Assembly (NCBI GenBank): GCA_021822005.1
Contig: JAJZSH010000001.1
Span: forward strand, 9,592-59,654
Direction: 5' to 3'
DNA: 50,063 bases
Source: Deltaproteobacteria bacterium
Lineage (GTDB): Bacteria > Desulfobacterota > Desulfobulbia > Desulfobulbales > Desulfurivibrionaceae
Position 1 is the first letter of the stretch. Every line of letters begins with the position of its first letter. Positions 15,127-24,241 of the stretch are shown here, one piece after another. The notes under the pieces were generated by a model, which did not search any database, had not been told where the DNA came from, and saw nothing but the letters and a program-made list of their open reading frames with translations. A program made the position numbers and the translations under genes.

Positions 15127-17607
15127 TTATTGTTGTTTCCGGAAATGATAACGGCCCGCAAGGAAATCATCCGCCAGACGAACAACCATTTCCTCATCTT
15201 TCAACTCCATGTCCAACAGCTTGGTCGCCCCAAGGAGACGACCGACCAGGTCAAGTTTTCCCTGCAACGCATCCCCGGCAAGACCGATCACCCTGGCATC
15301 AAGCAGGTCAGCCTCCCTCTCGACCACAAAGCCAAGGCGCTCCAGAATGCGAGCCAGAAAAGCAACCCGAAGCAGCCGCCCTGCATACTCGCCTCCGCCG
15401 CCGACAAAACGCAGCCCGCAGTAATTTTCCGCAGGGGCGCCGCCGCAGAAGGCGTCGACGATGGTGAAATGATACCCGAATCGGATGTTGATATTCAAGT
15501 AATCCTCCCCGATGATCGCATAGCTCGCCAGGGAGGCGGAATTCGGGCTGGCAATGCCGCCTCCCATGAGAATCGCCTCATATCCCTGCCAGTCGAAGTG
15601 TTGCCGCCCCTCCCATTTGACTCCCGGATGGCTGAGTCCCTGCCAGAGGGCTCGCAGCGGCAGACAGCGCACCTCCGCCGGAGAAACTTTCCTTTTCCCC
15701 GCCGCATCAGGATGCAGCCCTCCGCCGATATCCAGCACAAAGAGTTCAAAAGGCAGATCGGACTTCAGCTGCTGGGCGCAACCTCCCCGGGAAAAACCTC
15801 GGCCGGAGAGAACAAACATCTCCTGCATGGCCTTTTCATGGGAAAAACGGACGATGTCATGCAGGGAGCGACAGGCTTCCGGCCTGAAATCCCGGGCCTG
15901 CGGATCCAACAGACTGAGGGAAGAAACAAGCTCCATCACCGGTTCCAACCGCTTCAGACAGAAAGCGGCGGCCCCTGTGCCGGCAACCCGTTCCGTGAGC
16001 AGTTCCGCCACCCGGCCCGCATAGATCCTGCCTTTTTCCGCGTCAACGGTGATCTCCATGCCGGCGACCAGCGTGTCGATGGCTCCGGGAACCCTGACCA
16101 GCACCGGCACCTCGAATTCCCGGGCAACCGTGGCAAAATGGCAGGCCTGGCTTCCCTGTTCCGCCACTACGGCAGCGAGGCGACCCAGCACCTTGACATA
16201 GGCAGGGGGCGTATCCCTCGCCACCAGCACCGCACCGCCGGGCATGGCCGCCAGAGGGGTGTCCGGGCCGAGGGTGTAGACCCGGCCGCAGGCAACCCCA
16301 CCCGCAGCCTGCTCTCCGCCGGCGAGCAGCAGTGGCGCCGTAATTTGTTCGGCTGCGTCCGGACCGGGGGCAGGGACGACTTGCCGTCTTCCGAGCGGTC
16401 TGGCCTGTAGCACATACAAATATCCTGCCCTGTCCAAACTCCATTCGACATCCTGGGGCGAACCGAAATAGCGTTCCAGTTCTAAGCCCCAACGGAACAA
16501 CTGCAGGGCCTGCGGCTCGGTGAGGAGAGAGACTCCGCCCTGCTGGACGACAACCGGCGTACCTTCCCTGGAAATTCTAAAAACCTCCGGCGCCACCGCG
16601 CCGCTCACCAGGGCCTCTCCCTGTCCCTGCACAGCATGCAGGGTAAGTTCCCTCCCCCGGTTATCGCCCAAATCCCGCACCGCATCGGTGTACATGACCC
16701 CGCCGACCTCGGTCTCGACCATCTCCAACACCAGGACCGACATGGCGGTCTCCGTGTCGGTAAGGCCATAGCGGCTCCGGTAGTAGAGGGCCTCCGGCGC
16801 ATATTTGCTGGCCAGCACCTCTTTGTAGGCCTGAAGGACATCCTCCTGTTCGACGTGGAGCACGGAGCGGTACTGGCCGGCAAAGGAGGCCGCCTCATCC
16901 TCGCCCAGGGCGCTGCTGCGCACCGCAACCCGCACTGGCCGCTCGCGCCGCGCCTCCAGCGCCGCAAGGGCTCCGAGTATTTCAGCGGCAAGAGCCGCCG
17001 GAACCGGAGCCGCCAAGATCAAGGCAGTCAGCCGACCGGAAACCGCCTGGAGACTGTCGAGGGATTCGATGTCCAGTCCGCAGAGAAGATCGTCAATTCT
17101 CGCTCTCAGACCGTTTTCCGCCAGAAAATGATGAAATCCGTTCACGGTGATGGCAAAACCATCGGGCACAGGCAACTGCAGCTGAGTGGCCAGCAAGGCC
17201 AGCGCCCTGGTTTTATGGCCTACTTCAATGGAATTCGCGGGAATGCTGTGCAGGGACAGGATATATGGAGGGGCGGCGCTGGCCGCGGGAGGGGCGAGAA
17301 GAGTCCTAGCCCGGGAGTCAATCCCGTGGAAGGAAAGGCGCAGACTCTCATAGGCGCCTGGGGCCAGACGGCAGAGAGACTCGATCATCTCCTCCACAGC
17401 CCGGGCCAGCTGATCGTAGCGGCGAATAATCCGGCAGAATTCCTCATGACGCCTGCCGTAATAAATCTCCTCAAGTCCGGCCAGCAGATCATGGGCCGCT
17501 TGATCGTGGCGCAGCACTTCCCGGAATGTTTCATATTTTCCCAGCGCCGTCTTTTTTTGCGAGGAAAAACAGGACGTCAAACTCCTGAACAAGGTGCGCA
17601 ATAACAT
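15127..17607 (-). CDS. PEP-synthase-like protein lacking a recognisable PEP barrel
   Basis: 826 residues. After a helical N-terminus (~1-110), an ATP-grasp pyruvate/ATP-binding domain of the PpsA/PPDK type spans ~120-405 (GHKTRALALLA, VAVRSSALGEDEAASFAGQY, EVGGVMYT, DVEWSLD, VLQARPL). A swivelling phosphohistidine-type domain follows (~430-540) with QACHFATVAREFEVPVLV in place of the usual GGxxSHAAI, retaining the His. The remaining ~280 residues show no PEP/pyruvate barrel that I can recognise. They contain a conserved-looking LNINIRFGYHFTIVDAFCG and GGGGEYAGR segment. It probably uses ATP to phosphorylate something through the His, but the substrate is unknown. Followed by the phosphatase-YkgJ gene. 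Confidence 0.75.
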   Translation of the reverse strand: MLLRTLFRSLTSCFSSQKKTALGKYETFREVLRHDQAAHDLLAGLEEIYYGRRHEEFCRIIRRYDQLARAVEEMIESLCRLAPGAYESLRLSFHGIDSRARTLLAPPAASAAPPYILSLHSIPANSIEVGHKTRALALLATQLQLPVPDGFAITVNGFHHFLAENGLRARIDDLLCGLDIESLDSLQAVSGRLTALILAAPVPAALAAEILGALAALEARRERPVRVAVRSSALGEDEAASFAGQYRSVLHVEQEDVLQAYKEVLASKYAPEALYYRSRYGLTDTETAMSVLVLEMVETEVGGVMYTDAVRDLGDNRGRELTLHAVQGQGEALVSGAVAPEVFRISREGTPVVVQQGGVSLLTEPQALQLFRWGLELERYFGSPQDVEWSLDRAGYLYVLQARPLGRRQVVPAPGPDAAEQITAPLLLAGGEQAAGGVACGRVYTLGPDTPLAAMPGGAVLVARDTPPAYVKVLGRLAAVVAEQGSQACHFATVAREFEVPVLVRVPGAIDTLVAGMEITVDAEKGRIYAGRVAELLTERVAGTGAAAFCLKRLEPVMELVSSLSLLDPQARDFRPEACRSLHDIVRFSHEKAMQEMFVLSGRGFSRGGCAQQLKSDLPFELFVLDIGGGLHPDAAGKRKVSPAEVRCLPLRALWQGLSHPGVKWEGRQHFDWQGYEAILMGGGIASPNSASLASYAIIGEDYLNINIRFGYHFTIVDAFCGGAPAENYCGLRFVGGGGEYAGRLLRVAFLARILERLGFVVEREADLLDARVIGLAGDALQGKLDLVGRLLGATKLLDMELKDEEMVVRLADDFLAGRYHFRKQQ

Positions 17608-17817
17608 GGCGGCCTAACCCCTCCCCGGTTGCGGTCAACGGCAGACTCTCCGGACAACAAAGAGAAGGCTGTCACCTCGGCAAGCAATACACTACACACT
17701 ACTGCTTTTCAGGATTTTTTGACAAGGAGATTTTCTGGAAAACCCCGCCGCAAAGGCTTCGAAAAACAAGACCCCACCGTGACCCAACACCAGCCACTGA
17801 TAAATGGAGATTTCCAT

Positions 17818-17843
17818 CGAATCCGCAGAGCCGTGCGGATTCG
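17818..17843. terminator. Strong hairpin downstream of plsC
   Basis: A perfect 10-bp stem, CGAATCCGCA and TGCGGATTCG, around a 6-base loop, 30 bases past the plsC stop. There is no T-run, so it may end transcription with Rho, protect the 3' end, or be an unrelated palindrome. Confidence 0.4.
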
Positions 17844-17872
17844 GCCTCCGGAGGGCTTGGGCGGACAGTCTG

Positions 17873-18586
17873 TTAACTCCCCAGCAATTCCGCCACCTTG
17901 CCCTGCAACCGCTCGGCCAGCTCCTGCTTCTGCTTGACGGTGTACTCACTGGTGGCAATGGGCGTGCCCACCCGGATCTCCACCCGGCCGGGCCTGACCA
18001 TGAGCCTGCCCTTGGGCAGAACCTGATGGGTGCCGATAATGGCCACCGGCACCACCGGCACCCCGGCCTTGATCGCCAGAACCATGGCCCCGGCCTTGAA
18101 CTGCCCAAGCTTGCCGTCCGGACTTCTGGTGCCCTCGGGAAAGATGATGACCGAGGTGCCGCCGGCAATGCGCCGGGCCGCCTCGTCCAGACTCTGGAGC
18201 GCCTTGCGGCCGTGGGCCCGGTCCACCGGAATATAGCCGGCCAGCTGCATGGCCTTGCCGAATACGGGAATCTTGAACAGCTCCAGCTTGGCCAGCCAGC
18301 GGAAATCACAGCCCAGGTAGCCCTGGAGCACGAAGATGTCAAACTGGCTCTGGTGGTTGGCGGCAAAGATATAGGGGTGCCCCTGCTCAAGAAAATCGAT
18401 CCCGCTCATGCTGACCGAAACCCCGCTGAGCCGGGCAACAATCCTGCCCAGGGCGCGGGGCAGAAACTGAACATCAGCCGCTGACCGCCGGAAGATGAGA
18501 ACCATGATGATGGCCACGATGCTGACCACCCCGGTGAGCATGGGGGCGAGCATCAGAACCAGAACGCCTCGTAATAGAGTAAACAC
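17873..18586 (-). CDS. plsC: 1-acyl-sn-glycerol-3-phosphate acyltransferase
   Basis: A 237-residue inner-membrane acyltransferase converting lysophosphatidate to phosphatidate. N-terminal membrane segment (~5-32), catalytic block NHQSQFD (H-x4-D) near residue 77, the FPEGTRS glycerophosphate-binding block near 149 and VPVVPVAIIGTH near 176. Family length is normal. It stands apart from the downstream PEP-synthase-like gene (265-base gap with a hairpin) and is divergent from the DUF748 gene across a repeat. Confidence 0.92.
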   Translation of the reverse strand: MFTLLRGVLVLMLAPMLTGVVSIVAIIMVLIFRRSAADVQFLPRALGRIVARLSGVSVSMSGIDFLEQGHPYIFAANHQSQFDIFVLQGYLGCDFRWLAKLELFKIPVFGKAMQLAGYIPVDRAHGRKALQSLDEAARRIAGGTSVIIFPEGTRSPDGKLGQFKAGAMVLAIKAGVPVVPVAIIGTHQVLPKGRLMVRPGRVEIRVGTPIATSEYTVKQKQELAERLQGKVAELLGS

Positions 18587-18607
18587 TTTGAACTCCCCGG
18601 TATGTTC

Positions 18608-18756
18608 AGGAGCCGTTACGGAATAACCATCGCCGTTAACACTGCTGTTTTCTTGAATATTCCGTTACGGCTCTTTACGCCGCTATCAGCAGTGTAAGCG
18701 GCGCTGCTGCCGTTTTGGCCATCCAGATGACGATATTGTTTTGTTACAGCGGCTTA
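18608..18756. repeat. CCGTTACGG-type intergenic repeat, copy 3
   Basis: Longest copy. Arms AGGAGCCGTTACGGAATAA (18608-18626) and ATTCCGTTACGGCTCTT, then TACGCCGCT, an inner inverted segment (TATCAGCAGTGTAAGCG) and the tail GCTGCTGCCGTTTT...TTGTTTTG...GCGGCTTA. It fills most of the 301-base gap between plsC and the divergent DUF748 gene. Nothing else is evident in that gap apart from presumed promoters. Confidence 0.7.
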
Positions 18757-18887
18757 TGATATCGTGTCGGAGAAATGGCCTGTTATTTTTACTTTTGTTT
18801 TTCCTCAGGCCTGGTATCTTAGCATTCCCTCGTGCTCCTGCCAAGCACTGACCTCAGACACCGGACAAGTGCCCGTCGGGTTGAGCG

Positions 18888-19856
18888 ATGATACGCATTA
18901 CCGATACGCCAAAACCGCGAGACAGATTTGGTTCCATCCCCATCCGCGATGGCAGGCCGATGAACAGCTCCCCGCCGGGGCCGCATCTGCCCCGGCGGCC
19001 AAAGACATCTTCCCTCTGGATCTGGCTTAAGAGAATCGTGGGCGTTCTGCTCGGGTTGGCGCTCCTCCTGGGGCTTGGCAGCCCCCTGCTGGTTCCCTAT
19101 CTGGCCACCACCCTCCTGGCCGAACAGCTGGCCTCCGCCCTGAACCGTCCGGTAACCATTGCCAGGGGCGAATTCAACCCGCTCACCTGCACCCTGACCC
19201 TGCACCATCTCATTGTCGGGCCAAAACTTTCCAAACCCGATGACCCGGTGGACCCGCTGCTCTCCGCAGGCAGGATATCCATTGATTTTGAGCCTAAACG
19301 CCTGCTGGACGGAGAGATCGCATGCAATCTGGACGCGGAACACTTCTTTCTGCACCTGGTCCGCCAGAAGGACGGCGGCTACAACCTCGGCCAGGCCATG
19401 GACGATCTCCTGCCCGGCAAGCCTCTACTCCCTCTTCGTTTCTCCTGCAACACCATTGCCGTCAGCAACAGCCGTCTTGTTTTTGACGATGGGCAGACCG
19501 GCAAAACCCATCTTGCCGAGGAGATCACCCTGACCATCTCCCCCAGCGCCGATGGCCCCGGCCAGGCCAGCCCCTTGAGCTTGCAGGCCAGAATCAACGG
19601 CGCCCCGATCACCCTGAACGACACCGCAAGCCTGACCGCCAGTCCCGCCCAGGCCCCCAACCCGCTTCCTGCCAAGCCTGAGCCAGCGGAACACGGAGGG
19701 GACGGCAGCGAGGAGCCAGGCAGGCCTGATGACCCCGCAGCGAAAACGGCAGAGGCGATCTCTCTTGTCCAGGATCTTGCCCAAGCTGTCAGACAGTCCC
19801 TGCAATACCCCAGCACTCCGCCGGTCGAGCCCCGGCCGGAAAACCCCCTCCCCTGA
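18888..19856 (+). CDS. Short DUF748/AsmA-like membrane-anchored protein
   Basis: 322 residues: a basic N-terminus, one membrane anchor (~45-70, WLKRIVGVLLGLALLLGLG), then a periplasmic region resembling the first domain of DUF748/AsmA-type proteins (LNRPVTIARGEFNPLTCTLTLHHL, SAGRISIDFEPKRLLDGE). A Pro/Glu-rich linker and a short final helix end the protein. Full DUF748 proteins are usually two to four times longer, so this is a short form or a truncated gene. It lies directly upstream of a clearly damaged prmA. Start uncertain: ATG 18888, or 18960 after GGCAGG. Confidence 0.6.
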   Translation: MIRITDTPKPRDRFGSIPIRDGRPMNSSPPGPHLPRRPKTSSLWIWLKRIVGVLLGLALLLGLGSPLLVPYLATTLLAEQLASALNRPVTIARGEFNPLTCTLTLHHLIVGPKLSKPDDPVDPLLSAGRISIDFEPKRLLDGEIACNLDAEHFFLHLVRQKDGGYNLGQAMDDLLPGKPLLPLRFSCNTIAVSNSRLVFDDGQTGKTHLAEEITLTISPSADGPGQASPLSLQARINGAPITLNDTASLTASPAQAPNPLPAKPEPAEHGGDGSEEPGRPDDPAAKTAEAISLVQDLAQAVRQSLQYPSTPPVEPRPENPLP

Positions 19857-19870
19857 CCCGGATACCGCCC

Positions 19871-20377
19871 ATGCTCCGCCCGCCCTATACCCGTTACAGC
19901 CGCCTCTACACCTACCATCTCGGCCTCGAGAATCTTCCGGCCATCAATGATCCGGATCTCATCGGCACCTGGATCGAGGACGAAACCGCCATCCTCTTTT
20001 TCCACCGGCCCAAGGAGCGGCTGGTCAGAAACCTCTGCGAGGCATCAGGGGCCGAGGTTATCTATGAGGCGGATCTGGATTATACGGATTGGGAGGCGGG
20101 CCGGCAAATCGCCATCAACACCGCCCTTGATCTGGGCTGCGGCACCGGGCTGTTAGCCATTGCCGCGGCCAAACAGGGGGTGGGCCGGATTACCGCCTGC
20201 GACAACAACCAGCTGGCCTGCCAGATGGCCCGCGCCAACTGTCAGGCCAATGGGGTGCAGGACCGGGTTGCCGTGCTGGAGGCCGACCTCCGCCGACAAT
20301 GCCCGGAGACCAGGGTGGACCTGGTGATGGCCAATCTGTATAAGGGCGGCATAAATGCCATCTTGATGGCAACTTAA
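19871..20377 (+). pseudogene. prmA: Broken ribosomal protein L11 methyltransferase gene
   Basis: The reading frame encodes a PrmA-like N-terminal domain (to DYTDWEAGRQ), then jumps straight to the AdoMet-binding LDLGCGTGLLAIAAAKQG, omitting the segment that normally links them and carries the GTG/HxTT motif. After the motif-IV-like VDLVMANLYKG it runs into an unrelated GINAILMAT tail and stops. The 168 residues compare with about 290 for the family. The two lesions, an in-frame internal deletion and loss of the last third, make it very unlikely to be active. The 3' junction contains the palindrome GCCATCTTGATGGC, also found in the repeats at 38172-38276. It ends two bases from the convergent rhodanese gene. 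Confidence 0.75.
20355..20374. repeat. GCCATCTTGATGGC palindrome at a deletion junction
   Basis: The palindrome with flanks (TGCCATCTTGATGGCAA) is the reverse complement of the core of the paired direct repeats at 38172-38207 and 38241-38276. It lies exactly where the PrmA-coding homology ends. Confidence 0.5.
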
Positions 20378-20379
20378 AA

Positions 20380-21201
20380 TCACAGCACCTTGTCCAGCGC
20401 ATCAGACAGATAGGCAAGATGCGCTTTTTCCTCGTCGGCCAGGCGCAGGAAAAACGCCCGGACCTCCTGCTGTTCACTCTTTTGCCCCATGCGGCTGTAC
20501 AGGTCAAGGGCCTGGGTCTCAAGGGCCATGGCCAGCTCCAGGATATCCCGTTTACCGTGCAGATAGGCCTCGGCCTGGGCGAGAAAATCCTGCACCCTGC
20601 CGCCGCCCTCCATGAGTCCGGCCATCCCCTTGTCCGGCATGGCCTCCGGCCCGTGCGCCTGCCGGTATTCGGCAAGAAGCCGGACCTTGTGCTGGTCCTC
20701 AAAGCCCATGAGCCGGGTGTAGAGCGTCCGCTCCTCCTCATCCCCAGCCCGCCCGGCCATGAGCCGGTAGAACTCCCGCAGGCCATCCTCCATGGCATAG
20801 GCCAGACTCACCCCATCCTCATACTCTTCCCGGCCGGTAAAAAACTCGAGCCCGGCCTCTTCCGGCCCCCTGGCCTGACGCCCCTGCCAGGCCTTGATGC
20901 CCCCGGCCATATTGTAAACGCTCGCAAAATCCTTGCCAGCAAGCAGCTGGGCCGCTGCCTTGCTTCTGCCGCCAACAGCGCAATAGACAATGACCGGCTT
21001 TTCCTTTTCAAGCTCACCAAGCCGGCCCGGCAACTCCTTGAGCGGGATGAGGATGGCCCCGGCCAGATGCCCCTCCTCATACTCCTTGGGCTGCCGGACA
21101 TCCAACAGCTGATACCCATCCGCCCTCCGCGCCTCCATGTACTCCTTGGCCTGGGCCACACTGAAATTCTTCCCCGGCACAAACAGATTTTTCCAATTCA
21201 T
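20380..21201 (-). CDS. Rhodanese domain fused to ferritin-like domain
   Basis: 273 residues. Rhodanese homology domain (~12-108) with the active-site loop CAVGGRSK, where the Cys is the sulfur-carrying residue, and LLDVRQPKEYEEGHL. This is followed by a rubrerythrin/ferritin-like four-helix region (~125-273) with Glu and ExxH pairs (GFEDQHKVRLL, ADEEKAHLAYL) that could bind a di-iron site. No signal peptide. Such fusions occur in anaerobes; a role in sulfane-sulfur handling or oxidative stress is inferred. The ATG at 21201 is followed by normal codon use. Its 3' end touches the broken prmA. Confidence 0.85.
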   Translation of the reverse strand: MNWKNLFVPGKNFSVAQAKEYMEARRADGYQLLDVRQPKEYEEGHLAGAILIPLKELPGRLGELEKEKPVIVYCAVGGRSKAAAQLLAGKDFASVYNMAGGIKAWQGRQARGPEEAGLEFFTGREEYEDGVSLAYAMEDGLREFYRLMAGRAGDEEERTLYTRLMGFEDQHKVRLLAEYRQAHGPEAMPDKGMAGLMEGGGRVQDFLAQAEAYLHGKRDILELAMALETQALDLYSRMGQKSEQQEVRAFFLRLADEEKAHLAYLSDALDKVL

Positions 21202-21246
21202 CGCTCACTCCATTGTTTTATATTTCCCGCCGCGATCATCCTGCAT

Positions 21247-22032
21247 TCACGGAGTGTTGCGCGTGAAGGGCATGACCAGCAGCCGCCAGAATCCCAGGTG
21301 CTCGATTTCCCGGTGCGAACCGATGCCGATGACGATTTCTTCCTGCTCCACCCCGGTGGTCAGGGTGCCCAGCATCCGGTCCCAGATGGAAAGGATCACC
21401 CCGTAATTGGAATCCCGCTCCCTGATCCGCACCGAATGGTGAATGCGGTGCAAAAAAGGCGGGACCAAGAGGATCACCCACAATTTCTCAAACCAGGCCG
21501 GCACCCTGATGCTGCTGTGGTGGAACTGCACGGAGAGGTTCACCAGAATCTCAAAAAGGATATAGGCTGTGAGGCCGATGCCGAAGGTATGGATCACCGC
21601 CAGCCGGATCAGGCCGGTGAAGAGAAACTCGCCCAGATGAAACCGGTTGGCCGTGGTCACGTCCATGTTCAGGTCGCTGTGGTGGACCCGGTGGAACCGC
21701 CAGAGGAAGGGCAGCACATGGGTGAGCAGATGCCAGAGATAGATGAAAAAATCCAGGATCAGGATGCCTGCGACAATCTTGAGCCAGTCGGGCAAGGTCC
21801 AGACATTGAGCAGGCCGATATTTTTCTCCTGCCCGGCGAGAATCAGGGCGACAATGGCGCTGGTGTACAGCAGGTGGTAGATCGTGCCGTTCATGACGGA
21901 CAGGGGCAGATTGGCGAGCCAGCGCCGGGTCCGGGCAACAGTTGGCTCACGGTAGGAACAGCCCTGTTCGCACAGCAGAAAGATAAAAACCCCGGCCCAG
22001 TACAGGTAGGGTTTGACCGCATACAGTTCCAT
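21247..22032 (-). CDS. Sterol desaturase/fatty acid hydroxylase family membrane protein
   Basis: 261 residues with about four membrane segments and the di-iron histidine motifs of this superfamily: HLLTH (~101-105), HRVHH (~114-118) and HRIHH (~195-199), plus further His between. Family members hydroxylate or desaturate lipids using O2, unexpected if the organism is a strict anaerobe; substrate unknown. GAGGAG lies 6 bases before the ATG. A 10-codon open frame with its own GGAGG lies at 22075-22107 upstream. Adjacent to the rhodanese-ferritin gene in the same direction (45-base gap). Confidence 0.85.
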   Translation of the reverse strand: MELYAVKPYLYWAGVFIFLLCEQGCSYREPTVARTRRWLANLPLSVMNGTIYHLLYTSAIVALILAGQEKNIGLLNVWTLPDWLKIVAGILILDFFIYLWHLLTHVLPFLWRFHRVHHSDLNMDVTTANRFHLGEFLFTGLIRLAVIHTFGIGLTAYILFEILVNLSVQFHHSSIRVPAWFEKLWVILLVPPFLHRIHHSVRIRERDSNYGVILSIWDRMLGTLTTGVEQEEIVIGIGSHREIEHLGFWRLLVMPFTRNTP

Positions 22033-22074
22033 GACAACTCCTCTTTTCCCTGTTCGCCTTATATTATATGGTAA

Positions 22075-22107
22075 TTACCGGATAGCCTGCTTCCGGATAC
22101 GGGCCAT
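22075..22107 (-). other. Possible 10-codon leader frame upstream of the hydroxylase gene
   Basis: ATG with GGAGG six bases upstream opens a frame MARIRKQAIR that ends in TAA, 43 bases before the hydroxylase ATG. A TATAAT follows at its end. A short frame with such a strong ribosome site could be a leader peptide, but chance cannot be excluded. Confidence 0.25.
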
Positions 22108-22227
22108 GGCGTCCTCCGTTCAGACACAATATATGGATGCGGTTTCTGCTTCTTCCGAAAAATTACCACGCTTTTCCCAAAAAACGGAAGAAAATCATGT
22201 TGCGACAGGGGAAAGAGGGGATCAGCC

Positions 22228-24108
22228 CTAAGCCAACATCTTACGGAGCTTGATGGCAAGTTCGCCAGGAGAAAGCGGCTTGCTGATGAAATTGGCGTGC
22301 GTTCGGGAAACGCCGTGTTCCTCGAGCATGGAATCGGTGTAGCCCGACATGAACAACACCCGTATCCGGGGATCAGCCGCCTGCACCCTGGCGGCCAGCC
22401 CGTGCCCGGTCATCCCCGGCATGACCACGTCGGTCAGCATGAGGTCGATCTTTTCTCCGCCCCCTTCAACAAGGAGCAAGGCCTCCCCGGCGGATGCCGC
22501 CGCAAGCACGGTATAGCCCATGGCCTCCAGGGAATGACGGACAACGGCGAGTATTTCCGGCTCATCGTCAACCACGAGAATGGTCTCGCTCCCCTGCAAT
22601 ACCTCCAGGGCCGCGCCGGTCACCGCGGCCTCCACCGGAGCCTCCACCTTGGGGAAATACAGGCGGAAGACAGTTCCCTTGCCAGGCTCGCTCTGAACCA
22701 CGATATAGCCGCTGTGCTGCTTGACAATGCCGTAGGCCGTGGCCAGCCCAAGGCCCGTTCCCTTGCCCTGGGCCTTGGTGGTGAAAAAAGGTTCGAAAAT
22801 ATGCTCCTGCACCTCCTTGGCCATGCCTTCCCCGGTGTCACTCACCACAAGGACCACGTACCGCCCCGGCGCGATATTGTCAAAATTGGAAAATTCGTTC
22901 TTCTCCAGAACCTCCTCGATACAGGAAATGGTCAAAACACCCCCGTCCGCCATGGCGTCCCGCGCGTTGATGGCCAGATTCAGCAACACCTGCTCGATCT
23001 GGTGCTGGTCGGCAAGAATCCTGCCCTGTCCGCCGGGCGCGACCTCCACCGTAAAATGAATGCCGGGCTGGATAAGGCGCCGGATCATGGCGCTTAAACC
23101 CGAGACAACGCTGTTCAAGTCGATAACCCGGACATCAACAACCTGATGCCGGCTGAAGGTAAGCAGCTGGCGGGTCAGGGCCGCCCCCCTGATTCCGGCG
23201 TCACGGATGGAGCGCAGGGCGTCCGCCAGAGGGTCGCTGTCCGGCAGACGCCTCAGATACAGCTCGCTGTAGCTTAAAATCGTGGTGAGAAGGTTGTTGA
23301 AATCGTGGGCCACGCCGCTGGTCAGCCGCCCGATGGCCTCCAGCTTCTGGGATTGCAGCAATTGGGCCTGCAACCTTTTTTCCTCGCTGACGTTCCGGAA
23401 AATACAGCGGGCAAACTGGGGCTTGCCGTTTTCGTACCGGCAGTTGACCGCGCCCTGGATCATGATCTTGTCGCCGTTTTTCGCGACAAAGGTCGTTTCG
23501 ATCCTGTCGGTCCGTCCATGCTCCAGAACATGCTGGAAGATCTCCATGCAGTGATCCGTGCAGTCCGGGTCGATGAGATCAAAGATGGTAAGCTGCTCGA
23601 CCTCTTCCGCCGAATAGCCAAAGGTGGCCCGCCAGGCCGGGTTGACCAGGAGAAATCTCCCGTCCGGCCAGACGAACTGAATGAGATCGCTGGCGCTTTC
23701 AAAAAGATCGCGGTATTGCTCCCCGCTTTCCCGCAGGGCCGTTTCCATGCGCTTGCGCCCGGTGATATCCCGGACAAAGGCGCAGATATAGTCGGTCGCG
23801 CCAAGGGTGACGCAGACCGCGTCGACTTCTTTCTGGACAATCTGTCCGCTCTTTGTCCGATGGGTGGTCTCAAGCTGCAAGCCGCCCTGCCTTTTCCACT
23901 CGGGCCAGAGCTGCCTGAGCCTGGAACCAAGATCGGGGTCAATATCGGCAAGGCTTAAGGCAAGAAGCTCCGCCTCGGAATAGCCAAGGTTTCTGGCCGC
24001 GGCCTGATTCACATAAGCAAACCCGCCCTCGGCGTTGATCAGATAAAACTCCACGTTTGCCGCATCGACAACGCGCTTGAATACTGTGTTCAATTCCTGA
24101 TTATCCAC
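22228..24108 (-). CDS. Hybrid PAS-PAS histidine kinase-receiver
   Basis: About 626 residues, soluble. Two PAS domains (~10-125 and ~140-260), then HisKA with the phospho-acceptor in [15 protein letters not shown], HATPase_c ([35 protein letters not shown]) and a C-terminal receiver (VVDDEPEI, phospho-acceptor Asp in [11 protein letters not shown], Lys in SKPL). Typical of orphan hybrid kinases in Desulfobacterota. The start is unresolved. GTG 24108 begins just before the first PAS; longer readings run back to 24270 and overlap the DUF116 gene. No output gene is adjacent. Confidence 0.85.
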   Translation of the reverse strand: MDNQELNTVFKRVVDAANVEFYLINAEGGFAYVNQAAARNLGYSEAELLALSLADIDPDLGSRLRQLWPEWKRQGGLQLETTHRTKSGQIVQKEVDAVCVTLGATDYICAFVRDITGRKRMETALRESGEQYRDLFESASDLIQFVWPDGRFLLVNPAWRATFGYSAEEVEQLTIFDLIDPDCTDHCMEIFQHVLEHGRTDRIETTFVAKNGDKIMIQGAVNCRYENGKPQFARCIFRNVSEEKRLQAQLLQSQKLEAIGRLTSGVAHDFNNLLTTILSYSELYLRRLPDSDPLADALRSIRDAGIRGAALTRQLLTFSRHQVVDVRVIDLNSVVSGLSAMIRRLIQPGIHFTVEVAPGGQGRILADQHQIEQVLLNLAINARDAMADGGVLTISCIEEVLEKNEFSNFDNIAPGRYVVLVVSDTGEGMAKEVQEHIFEPFFTTKAQGKGTGLGLATAYGIVKQHSGYIVVQSEPGKGTVFRLYFPKVEAPVEAAVTGAALEVLQGSETILVVDDEPEILAVVRHSLEAMGYTVLAAASAGEALLLVEGGGEKIDLMLTDVVMPGMTGHGLAARVQAADPRIRVLFMSGYTDSMLEEHGVSRTHANFISKPLSPGELAIKLRKMLA

Positions 24109-24241
24109 GCTGCATCCGACTTTCTTGCTCCATTGATAATACCCTGACCGGGAGGGGATCAGCTTGCCATTTCCCCAGCAGGATGTGCATCTTTTCGTGA
24201 AGCAGCAGGCATAAGCCCGCCGGCCCGACAAAGCCCTTTTC

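Noticed and set aside
15780-15850. Loss of the phosphohistidine in the PEP-synthase-like protein
   Set aside because: The His is present in QACHFA within the swivel domain (around 16120-16150); the earlier impression came from looking in the wrong region.
14245-16410. 721-codon plus-strand frame across the phosphatase and PEP-synthase-like genes
   Set aside because: It spans two real minus-strand genes, has no domain and no ribosome site.
17692-17817. 41-codon minus-strand frame after plsC with a hydrophobic stretch
   Set aside because: Its ATG follows a hairpin with no ribosome site; probably chance.
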